Source of the DNA: Chelonoidis abingdonii
Lineage: Eukaryota > Chordata > Testudines > Testudinidae
DNA: 64,000 nucleotides
Direction: 5' to 3'
Assembly: GCF_003597395.2 (NCBI RefSeq)
Contig: NC_133773.1
Span: 122,648,361 to 122,712,360 of the forward strand
This document shows, piece by piece, positions 60,201 to 64,000 of this stretch. Position numbers and translations under genes: made by a program. Every line of letters starts with the position of its first letter. Positions within the stretch are counted from its first letter, which is position 1. The notes under the pieces are model-generated. The model ran no database searches. It had not been told where the DNA came from and worked only from the letters and a program-made list of their open reading frames with translations.

Positions 60201-61758
60201 TAATAATTTACAGCTTTGCATGTGTAACTCTGAAAATTACAGAAAATATGTAAGGAATTAATTTGCTTTAGCCACTTCATGTAGATTGCAGGTACGGATA
60301 AGACTTAGATTCAGATTCAGGGCTTAATTTGTGCTAGAGCTTGCTAGGGCTGAGTCCCAGCACCTCTAGGCTTGGCAGTTCATAGCCCCAGTACCTCTTT
60401 GCTTGCCGCATCAGTTATGAACATAAAAAAATTGCTTGAGTGTCGGCACCTACTTGCTTGAGCCCTGGCACCTCTTTCATTACAAATTAAGCACTGCTCA
60501 CATTTGAACCCTGAATTGTCCTGTAGATTACTTAAGTCAAGCTTCACATAACAGCATTGTAACATAAATAAAGAGTAGTGCCATTAAGGTAGGGAGCACT
60601 TGAGCAATAATATTCAGGTGCACACACTGCCAGAGATAAGCACATATTGAATTCAGTCAAGGAGCATAGGTTATGACCCCAGTGGTAAATATTTATAGAA
60701 ATAGTTATCACCAAGGAAACACAGAGCCATATTGTCAAAGGGTCCAAAGTGAAGTCAGTGAACTTACTCTGGATTTGCACCGGTATAAACCAGATCAGGA
60801 TTCTGACCTTCTATTTTACACCTGTTTCACCCCAGTTTATAACCCCAACACCTACTAAATGCCAAATAGAGTGAGTTCCATTAATCACACATATCAACTT
60901 CTACCTATTTCATAATGTACATCTGCCTGATAAGTGTCTTCCTTCCATCCCCCACTCCCCCACCAATCAAATTGGCTCCACATCTTAACTTTTAAAAAAT
61001 CATATACTAGATACAGTTATATGGATTTTCAGAGACTGTTTGACCTAAGGACTATGAGATTAGACCAGTGCTTTTCATTAAAATCTCACAACAGCCTTCC
61101 TACATATATCACACAACACAAGAATTTGTGACGAATGGTAACATTTTCAAAAGTGATGGTGTCATTTAGAAGCCTACGTCCTACTGAATTTCAATGAGAC
61201 TTAGGCTCCTAAGTGTCTAAGTCACTTTTGAAAATGGAACTTGTACTTCTAAGACACTTAGGTGCTTTTTGAAAATTTTATCTTGGAAGATTGCATGCTC
61301 ACTGCACAGTTGTGGTGAACCACGAACCACTTAGACTTCAGTTCTCTCTTTCCCATGATACCCATTAGAGCTCTTTGCTATGTATGATAACACTTCTAAT
61401 TTTCAAAGAGCTTTTCAGATCTCTGCTAATTAACGTAAAGTTTTGTGCCACTTTCTAGCTTCCAGTGACTTCTGTAGAATTTTCTCTACATATTAAAAAT
61501 CTTAACACCAAAGACCAGATCCAGAAAACCATATCTGAAAGTAACTACATGTTTATTTATTTTTTGTATAATACTGACAGTATAAAGTTAGCATGCAGGC
61601 CTGTAAATCTGTGCATGTCTTTTTCTCTTCAGGAAACTAATATCCCTGAAGAAACACTGGTGACTGTGGTGAAACCTGGTCTGCCCACAACTGCTGATTT
61701 GCTTGTGCTGCTTCCAGCAAACCAGCCAAAGCGGAAGAGAAGTATAACTAGTGATAAG
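3127..61758 (+). CDS. SORCS2: SORCS2, VPS10-domain sorting receptor (12 internal exons, partial gene)
   Basis: SorCS proteins are type I membrane receptors that sort neurotrophin receptors and other cargo between the surface and endosomes. Twelve exons joined in phase give 505 complete codons: the last VPS10 propeller blades ([41 protein letters not shown]), the ten-cysteine 10CC module, a PKD-type beta-sandwich with YQVDLGDGF and the [14 protein letters not shown] strand pair, a second Ig/PKD-like domain, and the membrane-proximal domain ending near KRKRS. Motifs such as [22 protein letters not shown] and TVVKPGLPT fit what I remember of SORCS2 better than SORCS1 or SORCS3. The spliced frame has no stops or frameshifts. 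The signal peptide, furin-type propeptide, transmembrane helix and tail are outside the window. Family assignment is very secure; the paralogue call is from memory. Confidence 0.87.
3567..3875. mobile_element. hAT-type MITE with perfect 8-bp target duplication
   Basis: The 309-bp element lies between two exact copies of gtatatac (3559-3566 and 3876-3883). Its ends, cagacgtaggcaacc and ggatgcaacccc, are imperfect inverted repeats. An 8-bp duplication and CAG-type ends are typical of hAT transposons. It has no coding capacity. Confidence 0.87.
4958..6381 (-). mobile_element. CR1 LINE, 5'-truncated
   Basis: The 3' end on the minus strand lies at about 4958 (tcatagactttaaggtcag on the plus strand, a usual CR1 3' region). 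A minus-strand frame at 5981-6376 (131 codons) encodes reverse transcriptase: [18 protein letters not shown], then FADDTKL with the catalytic DD at 6227-6247, and [14 protein letters not shown]. After that the frame is broken. The element stops abruptly at about 6381, as expected for 5' truncation during target-primed reverse transcription. Confidence 0.92.
6896..6990 (+). mobile_element. CR1 LINE 3' end fragment
   Basis: The segment gggatgatctaagaat leads to gactggactagatgac, tgaggtcccttccagacc and a T-rich tail. It matches the terminal CR1 3' region and is short through 5' truncation. Confidence 0.8.
8451..9800 (-). mobile_element. Penelope-like element copy 1 (GIY-YIG part), truncated and decayed
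   Basis: Read on the minus strand this is the 3' half of a Penelope-like retroelement: a zinc-like PRCNVCRH motif (rc of about 9150-9190), a GIY-YIG nuclease region, a C-terminal block with QQKKLQ and KFDT near 8775-8890, and a 3' untranslated tail ending at GTATCAGAGG (8451). The expected YIGQT motif reads DIGQT (9007-9024), and frames are broken many times. Copy 2 follows head-to-tail at 9811. A 25-N gap (8544-8568) sits in the tail. Confidence 0.72.
8544..8568. other. 25-N assembly gap
   Basis: Exactly 25 unknown bases. The flanks gagcgtgag and ctttcgtgggtg are directly adjacent in the intact copies of the same tail at 438-558 and 41189-41283 (read on the reverse strand), so the real missing length may be zero. 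Confidence 0.95.
9811..12990 (-). mobile_element. Penelope-like element copy 2, near full length, decayed
   Basis: Minus-strand element about 3.2 kb long. Its 3' tail begins near 9811 (gagcgtggcttctcg, a noisy version of copy 1's tail). The GIY-YIG C-terminus follows (QQKNFRNQ and RETAE near 10080-10150). The reverse transcriptase lies at about 11280-11930, where the minus strand at 11880-11925 reads as GRPIIS after a degraded LPKI motif. 12000-12990 is less recognisable 5' sequence. It differs from copy 1 by many single-base insertions and deletions, and no frame stays open. Boundaries at the 12990 side are approximate. Confidence 0.65.
13549..14690 (+). mobile_element. TIR-type DNA transposon, degraded (copy 1)
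   Basis: It starts ggggtatgtctacactacgg, the same start as the copy at 28009. Shared internal landmarks include gttgcactgtgggta and a block near gaaagcacagcaaagac. The right part (near 14560-14690, with gtggtcacaatgatgcactg) resembles the 3' end of the family. I think this is a non-autonomous or decayed cut-and-paste element; the superfamily (hAT or PIF/Harbinger) cannot be fixed because the right terminus and target duplication are not clear. Confidence 0.6.
14691..15179. other. Intron DNA between two transposons
   Basis: AT-rich sequence with no exon. It includes a common amniote motif pairing cactgacttcagtgggatt with gggcctgatctgatac near 14765-14840. Confidence 0.5.
15180..18270 (+). mobile_element. 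DIRS-like retroelement, internally deleted (gag only)
   Basis: Inverted terminal arms are visible: 15208-15340 and the reverse complement of about 18105-18235 share gctcatgtccattcca, agaagactggctct and ccctctggagtgg. A further inverted pair at 17964-18014 and 18215-18266 (ttaaccttttgta and the reverse complement of tacaaaaggttagt) marks the right end. Between them a gag-like frame runs in pieces from about 15600 to 17800; 17280-17786 (168 codons) contains [19 protein letters not shown] and a helical repeat region. No reverse transcriptase, RNase H or tyrosine recombinase is present, so it would depend on other copies. Confidence 0.78.
20045..20136 (+). CDS. SORCS2: SORCS2 exon 2 (92 bp)
   Basis: The acceptor ggtttctag gives a phase-0 start. 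The exon encodes [20 protein letters not shown] and then [10 protein letters not shown] plus two bases of a lysine codon, followed by the donor gtaatg. This is part of the VPS10 beta-propeller. The apparent in-frame TAA at the exon end belongs to the donor site, and splicing to exon 3 restores LKFS. Confidence 0.93.
20137..21507 (+). other. SORCS2 intron 2
   Basis: 1371 bp of AT-rich intron. The only distinct structure is a CT microsatellite at 20851-20880. No other exon or transposon was recognised. Confidence 0.75.
20851..20880. repeat. (CT)n microsatellite
   Basis: About 30 bases of nearly pure ct repeat, with one ttt interruption. The minus strand reads as a run of Glu/Arg codons, a chance frame. 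Confidence 0.9.
21508..21615 (+). CDS. SORCS2: SORCS2 exon 3 (108 bp)
   Basis: The acceptor ctctttaaag precedes the single base completing Lys, then [16 protein letters not shown] and [19 protein letters not shown], with donor gtaagt after two bases of Thr. SxDEGxTW is the VPS10/BNR Asp-box. HNFTS contains an N-glycosylation sequon. Both flanking introns are phase 2 and the length is a multiple of three, so skipping would keep the frame. Confidence 0.93.
23209..26531 (+). mobile_element. RLE-type LINE (R2/R4-like), near full length, inactive
   Basis: A 5' untranslated region of about 1 kb is followed by degraded coding sequence. 24206-24574 matches the region before the reverse transcriptase core ([34 protein letters not shown]). 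The catalytic YMDD box reads NMDD (25077-25088) and is followed by a stop. 25942-26304 matches the restriction-like endonuclease domain ([18 protein letters not shown]), but the expected PD before the acidic strand reads NQIVGVID. The C-terminus [20 protein letters not shown] ends near 26480. It ends in a TA repeat. The clade name is from memory. Confidence 0.68.
26540..26618. repeat. (TA)n microsatellite at LINE 3' end
   Basis: Two runs of ta repeats separated by gtatatagcttaaaa, ending in an A run. It abuts the 3' end of the LINE, and tatata also occurs just left of its 5' end (23196-23208), so it may be the insertion target. Confidence 0.85.
28009..28750 (+). mobile_element. TIR-type DNA transposon, 3'-truncated (copy 2)
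   Basis: It starts gggtatgtctacactatg like the copy at 13549 and shares gtgcactgtgggtagcta and the block around gatggggcaaaaac. A + frame at 28262-28669 (135 codons) ends with [20 protein letters not shown] and [15 protein letters not shown], a segment I recall from other turtle copies and take as a transposon-encoded remnant. The right end is missing. Confidence 0.62.
29110..29200 (-). mobile_element. Penelope-like element, second family, 3' tail
   Basis: gtgggtgaggtaatatctt and agagacaagtttttgagcc match the left edge of the longer element at 33871-34770. Only the 3' tail survives. Confidence 0.65.
29888..30772. mobile_element. LTR-type element (family B) with internal minisatellite
   Basis: The 885-bp unit starts TGTCACGGGGTCGATA and ends TATACCCCGTCACA, mutual inverted repeats with TG...CA ends. 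It is flanked by ggcca on both sides (29883-29887 and 30773-30777), an exact 5-bp target duplication. It looks like a solo LTR; no gag, pol or env sequence is nearby. It differs from family A LTRs. Confidence 0.83.
29998..30320. repeat. Minisatellite, about 7 units of ~49 bp
   Basis: Units follow the pattern cctagyggccagagtcaata, then ayatggccc, then ctatcagggcagtgc. Six to seven diverged units lie inside the LTR at 29888-30772. Confidence 0.88.
30850..31340 (+). mobile_element. L2-like LINE fragment (old)
   Basis: A + frame at 30898-31080 reads [20 protein letters not shown], with the QGSILSPLLFN motif of L2/CR1-type reverse transcriptases, then [16 protein letters not shown] where L2 elements have a conserved N-K-L segment. 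The tail to about 31340 (tcttaatgggtcagttgccc) resembles downstream L2 sequence. The catalytic YADD is not recognisable. Confidence 0.55.
31899..32002. mobile_element. MITE fragment
   Basis: It starts tagagccctgcacagatac and carries the repeated phrase gatataaagtggatatccac. The family I recall has TAGAGCCCTGC at both ends; here the right terminus is lost. Confidence 0.5.
33715..33830. repeat. TATC-type and (ACTC)n simple repeats
   Basis: A tatc/gatc-rich stretch at about 33720-33752 and a run of cact repeats at 33814-33830. Confidence 0.75.
33871..34770 (-). mobile_element. Penelope-like element, second family, GIY-YIG end, split by a hAT MITE
   Basis: Minus-strand sequence spells a degraded GIY-YIG C-terminus: [12 protein letters not shown] near 34660-34690, then [13 protein letters not shown] near 34590-34625, then LHNTF and [20 protein letters not shown] toward 34400-34500. 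YVGE with a downstream R and H is the GIY-YIG pattern. The element is interrupted at 34052-34319 by a hAT MITE. Its 5' side stops at about 34770 where DIRS sequence begins. Confidence 0.7.
34052..34319. mobile_element. hAT MITE inserted in Penelope-like element
   Basis: The 268-bp GC-rich insert starts CAGGTGCGGCTCTAG and ends CTGGAGCTGCCCCTG, an imperfect inverted repeat. It is flanked by exact ttcaagat at 34044-34051 and 34320-34327. Several open frames across it are chance frames of GC-rich DNA. Confidence 0.88.
34771..38830 (+). mobile_element. DIRS-like retroelement with gag, RT and RNase H remnants
   Basis: The gag remnant at 35530-35889 includes [19 protein letters not shown] remnants are at about 36550-37170: [14 protein letters not shown], and the catalytic box reads YLDS plus a stop near 36828-36842 where YLDD is expected, then [19 protein letters not shown] and [11 protein letters not shown]. 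RNase H-like sequence follows at 37206-37514 (LLELRTV.ACNAF and [17 protein letters not shown]). The expected recombinase region (37900-38500) has no clear intact motif. The right inverted arms are at about 38515-38570 and 38770-38825. The left terminus is missing. Confidence 0.75.
38067..38124 (+). mobile_element. 58-bp Penelope 3' tail nested in DIRS element
   Basis: ccacaggactcttttctgc to ctacccctctgatac is the terminal part of the tail seen at 438-558. It is flanked by the 13-bp direct repeat cagacttagagtg (38054-38066 and 38125-38137). Confidence 0.85.
39090..39250 (-). mobile_element. Cry I-type tRNA-derived SINE
   Basis: On the minus strand the 5' end is tRNA-like: an A-box TAGCTCAGTGGTTTGAGC (39222-39239) and a B-box-like GAGCTCAATCC (39186-39196). 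The 3' part (ggcaggggactggactcaat, gaccctt, ccagttctaggag) resembles CR1 tails. This layout is that of the turtle Cry I SINE family. Confidence 0.85.
39560..39873. mobile_element. hAT MITE, second copy of the 34052 family
   Basis: 314 bp from CAGGACCGGCTCTAG to CTGGAGTCGGCCCTG, with flanks cttggtag and cttggtca (6 of 8 identical). It shares gccccaagcacggcag with the copy at 34052. Confidence 0.8.
40428..40613. mobile_element. hAT-like MITE fragment
   Basis: It begins cagtggtgggcaacttgtgg, a hAT-type CAG end, and has internal ggccaatgggagttgcggga. The right terminus is missing and no target duplication is seen. Confidence 0.6.
41189..41283 (+). mobile_element. Penelope-like element tail, short copy
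   Basis: catgcatctgacaaagtggg to ctctttgtcgcttttt. The flanks share actcaacc (41181-41188 and 41284-41291). It lacks the terminal ctacccctctgatac. Confidence 0.68.
41676..41796 (+). CDS. SORCS2: SORCS2 exon 4 (121 bp), start of 10CC module
   Basis: The acceptor ctctttccgttcag and donor gtactg bound an exon completing Thr and encoding [18 protein letters not shown], then [22 protein letters not shown]. The first of the ten 10CC cysteines is in REC. It leaves the propeller and enters the disulfide-rich 10CC domain that packs under it in the VPS10 family. It ends in phase 0. Confidence 0.93.
42566..43461 (-). mobile_element. Endogenous retrovirus solo LTR (family A, inverted)
   Basis: An 896-bp unit; on the minus strand it starts TGTCATAAACAGATAGC and ends ACCATGACA. 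It is flanked by agcac at 42561-42565 and 43462-43466, an exact 5-bp duplication. It shares its start, a gaaagggctaac-like segment and a gaccaat segment with the LTR at 1261-2021. No internal viral sequence remains. Confidence 0.9.
43990..44500 (-). mobile_element. MIR-type SINE
   Basis: On the minus strand the tRNA-related head (near 44400-44500, ggtcttgcggctgaagc, and an ataattcc-type box) is followed by a CORE-like part (tctcagcttctcatctgtaa) and a 3' tail, gtacagctccctagcacaat, that ends in AATAATAG-type repeats. The same 3' tail occurs alone at 51157-51262 and 59466-59600. It is old and diverged. Confidence 0.65.
44613..44746 (+). CDS. SORCS2: SORCS2 exon 5 (134 bp), 10CC module
   Basis: The acceptor gctttaatgttcag is followed in phase 0 by [16 protein letters not shown], then [17 protein letters not shown] and [11 protein letters not shown] plus TG of a split cysteine; the donor is gtgagc. 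Cysteines 2 to 5 of 10CC are here and the sixth is completed by the next exon. The dense basic stretch RSFRKRK is a family feature, not a likely cleavage site inside this folded module. Confidence 0.93.
44747..45494 (+). other. SORCS2 intron 5
   Basis: 748 bp. I see no repeat or RNA gene in it. Confidence 0.8.
45495..45623 (+). CDS. SORCS2: SORCS2 exon 6 (129 bp), 10CC module
   Basis: The acceptor ttttgcag and donor gtaagt (consensus) bound an exon that completes Cys 6 and encodes [19 protein letters not shown], then [19 protein letters not shown] and ASGT. Cysteines 7 and 8 of 10CC lie here. NFWFNPxSPPEDC is a strong VPS10-family signature. The exon is symmetric (phase 2/2). Confidence 0.94.
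45624..47514 (+). other. SORCS2 intron 6
   Basis: 1891 bp of intron. Only a GTTT microsatellite (47047-47068) and short A or T runs stand out. An open frame at 46265-46603 has no recognisable domain and no splice support. Confidence 0.75.
47515..47686 (+). CDS. SORCS2: SORCS2 exon 7 (172 bp), end of 10CC and entry to PKD region
   Basis: The acceptor gttttatgcag precedes [34 protein letters not shown], then [18 protein letters not shown] and VVTQDQ, with donor gtaatg. Cysteines 9 and 10 complete 10CC. The part after APKRLQ is the first strand region of the PKD-like domain ([14 protein letters not shown]). It ends in phase 0. Confidence 0.93.
47687..51320 (+). other. SORCS2 intron 7
   Basis: 3634 bp. 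It contains a palindromic amniote motif (gaaaatctggaccc-like) at about 48250-48420 and a SINE tail at 51157-51262. The rest is featureless to my reading. Confidence 0.7.
51157..51262 (+). mobile_element. SINE 3' tail (MIR-type family)
   Basis: ttctgttctgtgcttgtata, then acaatggggacttggtcc and ggggctcctaggcactacc, ending in a taataataat tail. It matches the reverse complement of part of 43990-44100. Confidence 0.62.
51321..51507 (+). CDS. SORCS2: SORCS2 exon 8 (187 bp), PKD-like domain 1
   Basis: The acceptor tttcttctgctag is followed by 62 codons starting [20 protein letters not shown]; the donor gtaagt follows one base of Ser. The DLGDG and [14 protein letters not shown] motifs are the conserved core of a PKD fold, and VNLT is an N-glycosylation sequon. 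This is the best conserved block in the window relative to what I recall of SorCS proteins. Confidence 0.94.
54016..54107 (-). mobile_element. Penelope 3' tail, copy a
   Basis: tttcagagtagcagccatg through agactaacaaatttatttca, a second subfamily of the tail, orientation opposite to 438-558. Confidence 0.75.
54159..54253 (-). mobile_element. Penelope 3' tail, copy b
   Basis: It starts again with tttcagagtagcatcc and runs into a single N at 54254. The sequence is nearly identical to copy a. Confidence 0.75.
54255..54445 (-). mobile_element. Penelope 3' tail, copy c (longer)
   Basis: It begins directly after the N at agtctgtatctgcaaaa, so the first bases of the unit are missing, and continues past gagctacagctcacttc into the next part of the element, to about 54445. 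Confidence 0.7.
55372..55505 (+). CDS. SORCS2: SORCS2 exon 9 (134 bp), Ig/PKD-like domain 2
   Basis: The acceptor ctctgttcag and donor gtacac bound an exon completing Ser and encoding [20 protein letters not shown], then [20 protein letters not shown] and NNLQ. SPLQAL and VFYWWIG are SorCS landmarks, and two NLT sequons are present. It ends in phase 0. The donor is not consensus beyond GTA. Confidence 0.93.
55506..57657 (+). other. SORCS2 intron 9
   Basis: 2152 bp of AT-rich intron. An attattattattaataat stretch lies at about 55917-55937, and a ggcctgacccagag motif with a nearby aatgggag lies at 57235-57300. No transposon was identified with confidence. Confidence 0.7.
57658..57781 (+). CDS. 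SORCS2: SORCS2 exon 10 (124 bp), Ig/PKD-like domain 2
   Basis: A long pyrimidine tract ending cttttag precedes [20 protein letters not shown], then [19 protein letters not shown] and VF plus one base; the donor is gtgaga. [13 protein letters not shown] is the C-terminal beta-hairpin of the second Ig/PKD-like domain. The single cysteine here is outside the 10CC set. Confidence 0.93.
57782..59694 (+). other. SORCS2 intron 10
   Basis: 1913 bp. The only clear repeat is a SINE tail at 59466-59600. Confidence 0.75.
59466..59600 (+). mobile_element. SINE 3' tail (MIR-type family)
   Basis: tagactgtaaactccttggg, then gtacagcacctagcacagtg, then ggggtcctggcctg and a caataataatgcta tail. It is the forward counterpart of the tail at 43990-44100. 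Confidence 0.68.
59695..59807 (+). CDS. SORCS2: SORCS2 exon 11 (113 bp), membrane-proximal domain
   Basis: The acceptor cctgtttccag precedes [18 protein letters not shown] and [20 protein letters not shown], the start of the membrane-proximal domain. [11 protein letters not shown] is conserved in the family. The donor is gtgctc, a weak match to consensus; failure to splice would add 14 residues and a stop at 59850-59852. Confidence 0.92.
60318..60496. mobile_element. hAT-like MITE, 179 bp
   Basis: The ends cagggcttaatttgtg and acaaattaagcactg are near-perfect inverted repeats. The flanks ttcagatt and ctcacatt agree at 6 of 8 positions, a worn 8-bp duplication. Confidence 0.78.
61140..61285. 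repeat. Palindromic interspersed motif
   Basis: cttaggctcctaagtgtcta and aagtcacttttgaaaatgg, with a partner gacacttaggtgctttttg and an opening aaaagtgatggtgtc, can pair as hairpins. Similar pieces occur at about 48250-48420 and 51835-52015. Confidence 0.5.
61633..61758 (+). CDS. SORCS2: SORCS2 exon 12 (126 bp), membrane-proximal domain with basic site
   Basis: The acceptor tttttctcttcag is followed by 42 codons: [31 protein letters not shown] and [11 protein letters not shown], with donor gtagcc. [13 protein letters not shown] is a SorCS motif just before the transmembrane helix. KRKR followed by Ser resembles a proprotein convertase site. The exon is symmetric (phase 0/0), so it could be skipped in frame. 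The following exon (RL.AIQ.. and transmembrane) was not found before 64000. Confidence 0.92.
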
Positions 61759-63631
61759 GTAGCCAGAACAATCTGTGTCTGATTAGGGCCAAATCTTCAT
61801 CCCATTGAAATCAGTGACAATACTCGTACTGGCTTCATTGTTGGGCCTTACACACCTAAATGTCATCCACCCTACTACTTCTTGGCATGACCTACGTAAG
61901 GCTAGCAGCAAGTATGGTCTTTGTCTTTAGTAGAGTGCGGTGCCTGCTCCTTCCCTGGGCACCCTGGGATGGAATCTACCCCAAAGGCAACAGGAAGAGA
62001 GCAGGCCATGGTCTTGCTTCCTCCTCTAGTCCAGCCTATAACGTGGGGTGGCATGTAGTAGGGAATGTGCTGCAGTCTCTGAATTCCTCTCCAAGCTCCT
62101 TCAGGGACAGTGTGTCTCTATACCAGCCCCAAATGGTATCAAAATATTTCTCAGGGATGGCTAATATTTGTCTGTTGTTACATCAGCAACTAAAGTGATA
62201 ACATATTAGTCTATAATGATCCAGTAGATTAAAATTCTCTCATCAGGAGTACAAGCCATTGTGGAAACCACATATTTAGAACATTAACATTTTTGATTAG
62301 AGGAGAGAAATCCTCCTCGCTGACTTCAGAAATATATTAGACCTCAGATTCTACTGACTCAAGACTTTAGGATTTGGTCTATTACATGAAGAGCAGGTAG
62401 TTTCTGTCCTAATGGTCAGGAAGCTTATTCAGGTACTGAGGCAACAGGAGCAAAGACTTTAAGTGCAATGTTTTTAAGAGACTAGTTCAGGAGGGGAATA
62501 TCTTACAAATAAGAAAGTTCAGAGAATAGGCCACAATATCTATCTAGCCAGAGTGCGTCTACTGGTAGGCAGGCTCCAGCTCCCTGGGCGGCATGGTACA
62601 ATACCTAGTTCATGGAATTGCTTAAAGCGGCGAATCTCAGAGTATTTTGATGTGGCTTCTGAGTATTCGAGCAGGAGACTTTAAACTTAACTTTTAACTT
62701 TCAGAATTGGGTAAATTAGGATTGAGAATGGTCTTAATGCAAGAAAAACATCCGTAGTCTCCCCCTGTATCTCAGTGTGAAGTTTTGGAAGACTGAAGTC
62801 ACCATTAATTTCCAGGAAGCACTGTGTTTTAATAGATAGTTCAGAAAGCCCTATGCCAATTGTGGCTTGCAGCAGGTGGGTATCATCACCTTGAAACTCT
62901 TAACTTCTTCGCTCCTTTTAAGGAATGAGATGCTGATTTATGATGAAAGTGTATCTTTCTGTTCCAAGTTTATGTGGAATGGACTTCTACAGTAGTTAAA
63001 AGCAACAGATTAAGACAGACCCCTGTGTCCTGCTGTTTGTTTGCTTTTTTTAAAAAAAAACAACACCTAAATGTATTCAGATTAGCTCCCTTTAAATCTC
63101 AGCTATTATTAGTGGTCTGCTTCCAGGCAGCTTGAAGAATACCATCAGTTGCATTCAATGCTGCCTCAATGTTTTCATGGTCAGATCTGAACCACCGTTC
63201 CAGATATTCCAAGAGGAAAGACATAAAGGACCACACTGAGCTGCTAATGATTTGGAGAAATTCCTAATATCAGAACTGGAGAGAAATGAAAGCAATTTAG
63301 TATTGCACAATTTGTACGATAAAGATCCCCATCTGAGAGCTAACTAATGTCTATTGGAGCTAGTGGTGCACCAAAGGAATGCCAAAGTCAGGATCGAAAA
63401 GATAAATCTGGGAGTATCTATATATTCTTCATCATACTTATATGTTGCTGACAGAGTCCAGTCAGCATTCAGCTGGGGGTGGGGCATACAAAAGGGCATA
63501 CGGATATCAGGAGCAGATATAGCACCTCCATAGACACTAGAGGGAGTGTGTTCCCTGGTAACTTTTCTGCACAATGGGAAGAGGTGCAGCATGCAGCTTC
63601 CTCACCACAGCCCTGCAGCTGCTTACTGGTG

Positions 63632-63785
63632 TACAGTAACTCCTCACTTAACATTGTAGTTATGCTCATTAAAAATGCGACTTTAAGCGAAACAATGTTA
63701 AGCGAATCCAATTTCCCCATAAAATTGATGTAAATGAGGGGGTTAGGTTCCAGGGAATTTTTTTTCACCAGACAAAAGACAATAT
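63632..63785. mobile_element. Mariner/Tigger-like MITE
   Basis: It starts tacagtaactcctcactta and includes cgactttaagcgaaacaat and ggttaggttccagggaa. The repeated ttaagcga motif and cagtaactcct-type start suggest a pogo/Tigger relative. The right end is blurred by the AC repeat. Confidence 0.5.
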
Positions 63786-63787
63786 TA

Positions 63788-63809
63788 TATACACACACAC
63801 ACACACACT
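63788..63809. repeat. (AC)n microsatellite
   Basis: About ten ac units following tatat. Confidence 0.9.
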
Positions 63810-64000
63810 CTACACTGCTCTACAGCCAAAATGCTTCTGAAATAAATGTAGTCAAACTTTACTAATTCTGGGTCACTGATAATGAAAATGATGCTTAAAA
63901 TTGTTGATTGGCTCTAGTCTAGCTGTTGGGCTCCAGACTACAACAGTGGAATCTCCTGGCAGGTGATGTTAGGGTTTCTATGTCCCGTGACCGTCAAAAG

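Larger units (their letters stand above)
59808..61632 (+). other. SORCS2 intron 11
   Basis: 1825 bp. It holds a hAT-like MITE (60318-60496) and a palindromic amniote motif at about 61140-61285. An ORF-like run at its start is exon 11 read-through, stopping at 59850. Confidence 0.75.
61759..64000 (+). other. SORCS2 intron 12, 5' part
   Basis: 2242 bp after exon 12. No further SORCS2 exon was found. A Tigger/mariner-like MITE lies at about 63632-63785, followed by an AC microsatellite. The rest is intron without recognisable features. Confidence 0.7.

Noticed and set aside
3127..61758. SORCS1 or SORCS3 as the gene identity
   Set aside because: As I remember them, the 10CC and membrane-proximal motifs ([27 protein letters not shown]) fit SORCS2 better; a phylogeny would settle it.
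61860..62198. 112-codon frame after exon 12 as the transmembrane exon
   Set aside because: It lacks the expected continuation after SSDK/TSDK and has no transmembrane helix followed by a basic KFKR-type stop.

Overview
This window looks like turtle nuclear DNA, most likely a cryptodire. The repeats point that way: a tRNA-derived SINE of the Cry I type with a CR1-like tail, CR1 LINEs, DIRS-like elements, Penelope-like elements, hAT MITEs and a MIR-type SINE. I recognise these from memory of the families; no database was searched.

One real gene crosses the window on the + strand. Twelve consecutive internal exons (3127-61758, 1517 coding bases, 505 complete codons) encode the end of the VPS10 domain including all ten 10CC cysteines, the PKD-like region and the membrane-proximal ectodomain of a SorCS sorting receptor, best matched to SORCS2. 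All splice sites are GT/AG and the phases join without a break. The start codon, signal peptide, most of the beta-propeller, transmembrane helix and cytoplasmic tail lie outside the window.

Layout. 1-3126 is upstream intron with an ERV solo LTR. Intron 1 (3204-20044) holds a hAT MITE, a CR1 LINE, a head-to-tail pair of Penelope-like elements starting at a 25-N gap, a TIR-type DNA transposon and an internally deleted DIRS element. Intron 3 (21616-41675) holds a near full-length but dead RLE-type LINE, a second copy of the DNA transposon, an LTR with an internal minisatellite, an old L2-like fragment, and a nest in which a Penelope-like element carries a hAT MITE and abuts a decayed DIRS element, itself hit by a 58-bp Penelope tail. 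From 41676 to the end the exons are close together and repeats are small and mostly old, except for one more solo LTR (42566-43461) and a cluster of Penelope tails around a single N (54254).

The gene and the repeats do not appear to act together: the elements are intron passengers with broken reading frames. Open frames of 60-200 codons outside the twelve exons are either remnants of these elements or chance. I found no prokaryotic-style system, CRISPR array or new gene cassette. The observations most worth following are the assembly join at 8544-8568 and the noisy Penelope duplication beside it, three LTRs and several MITEs with exact target duplications, weak splice donors after SORCS2 exons 11 and 12, and a basic KRKR site in exon 12.
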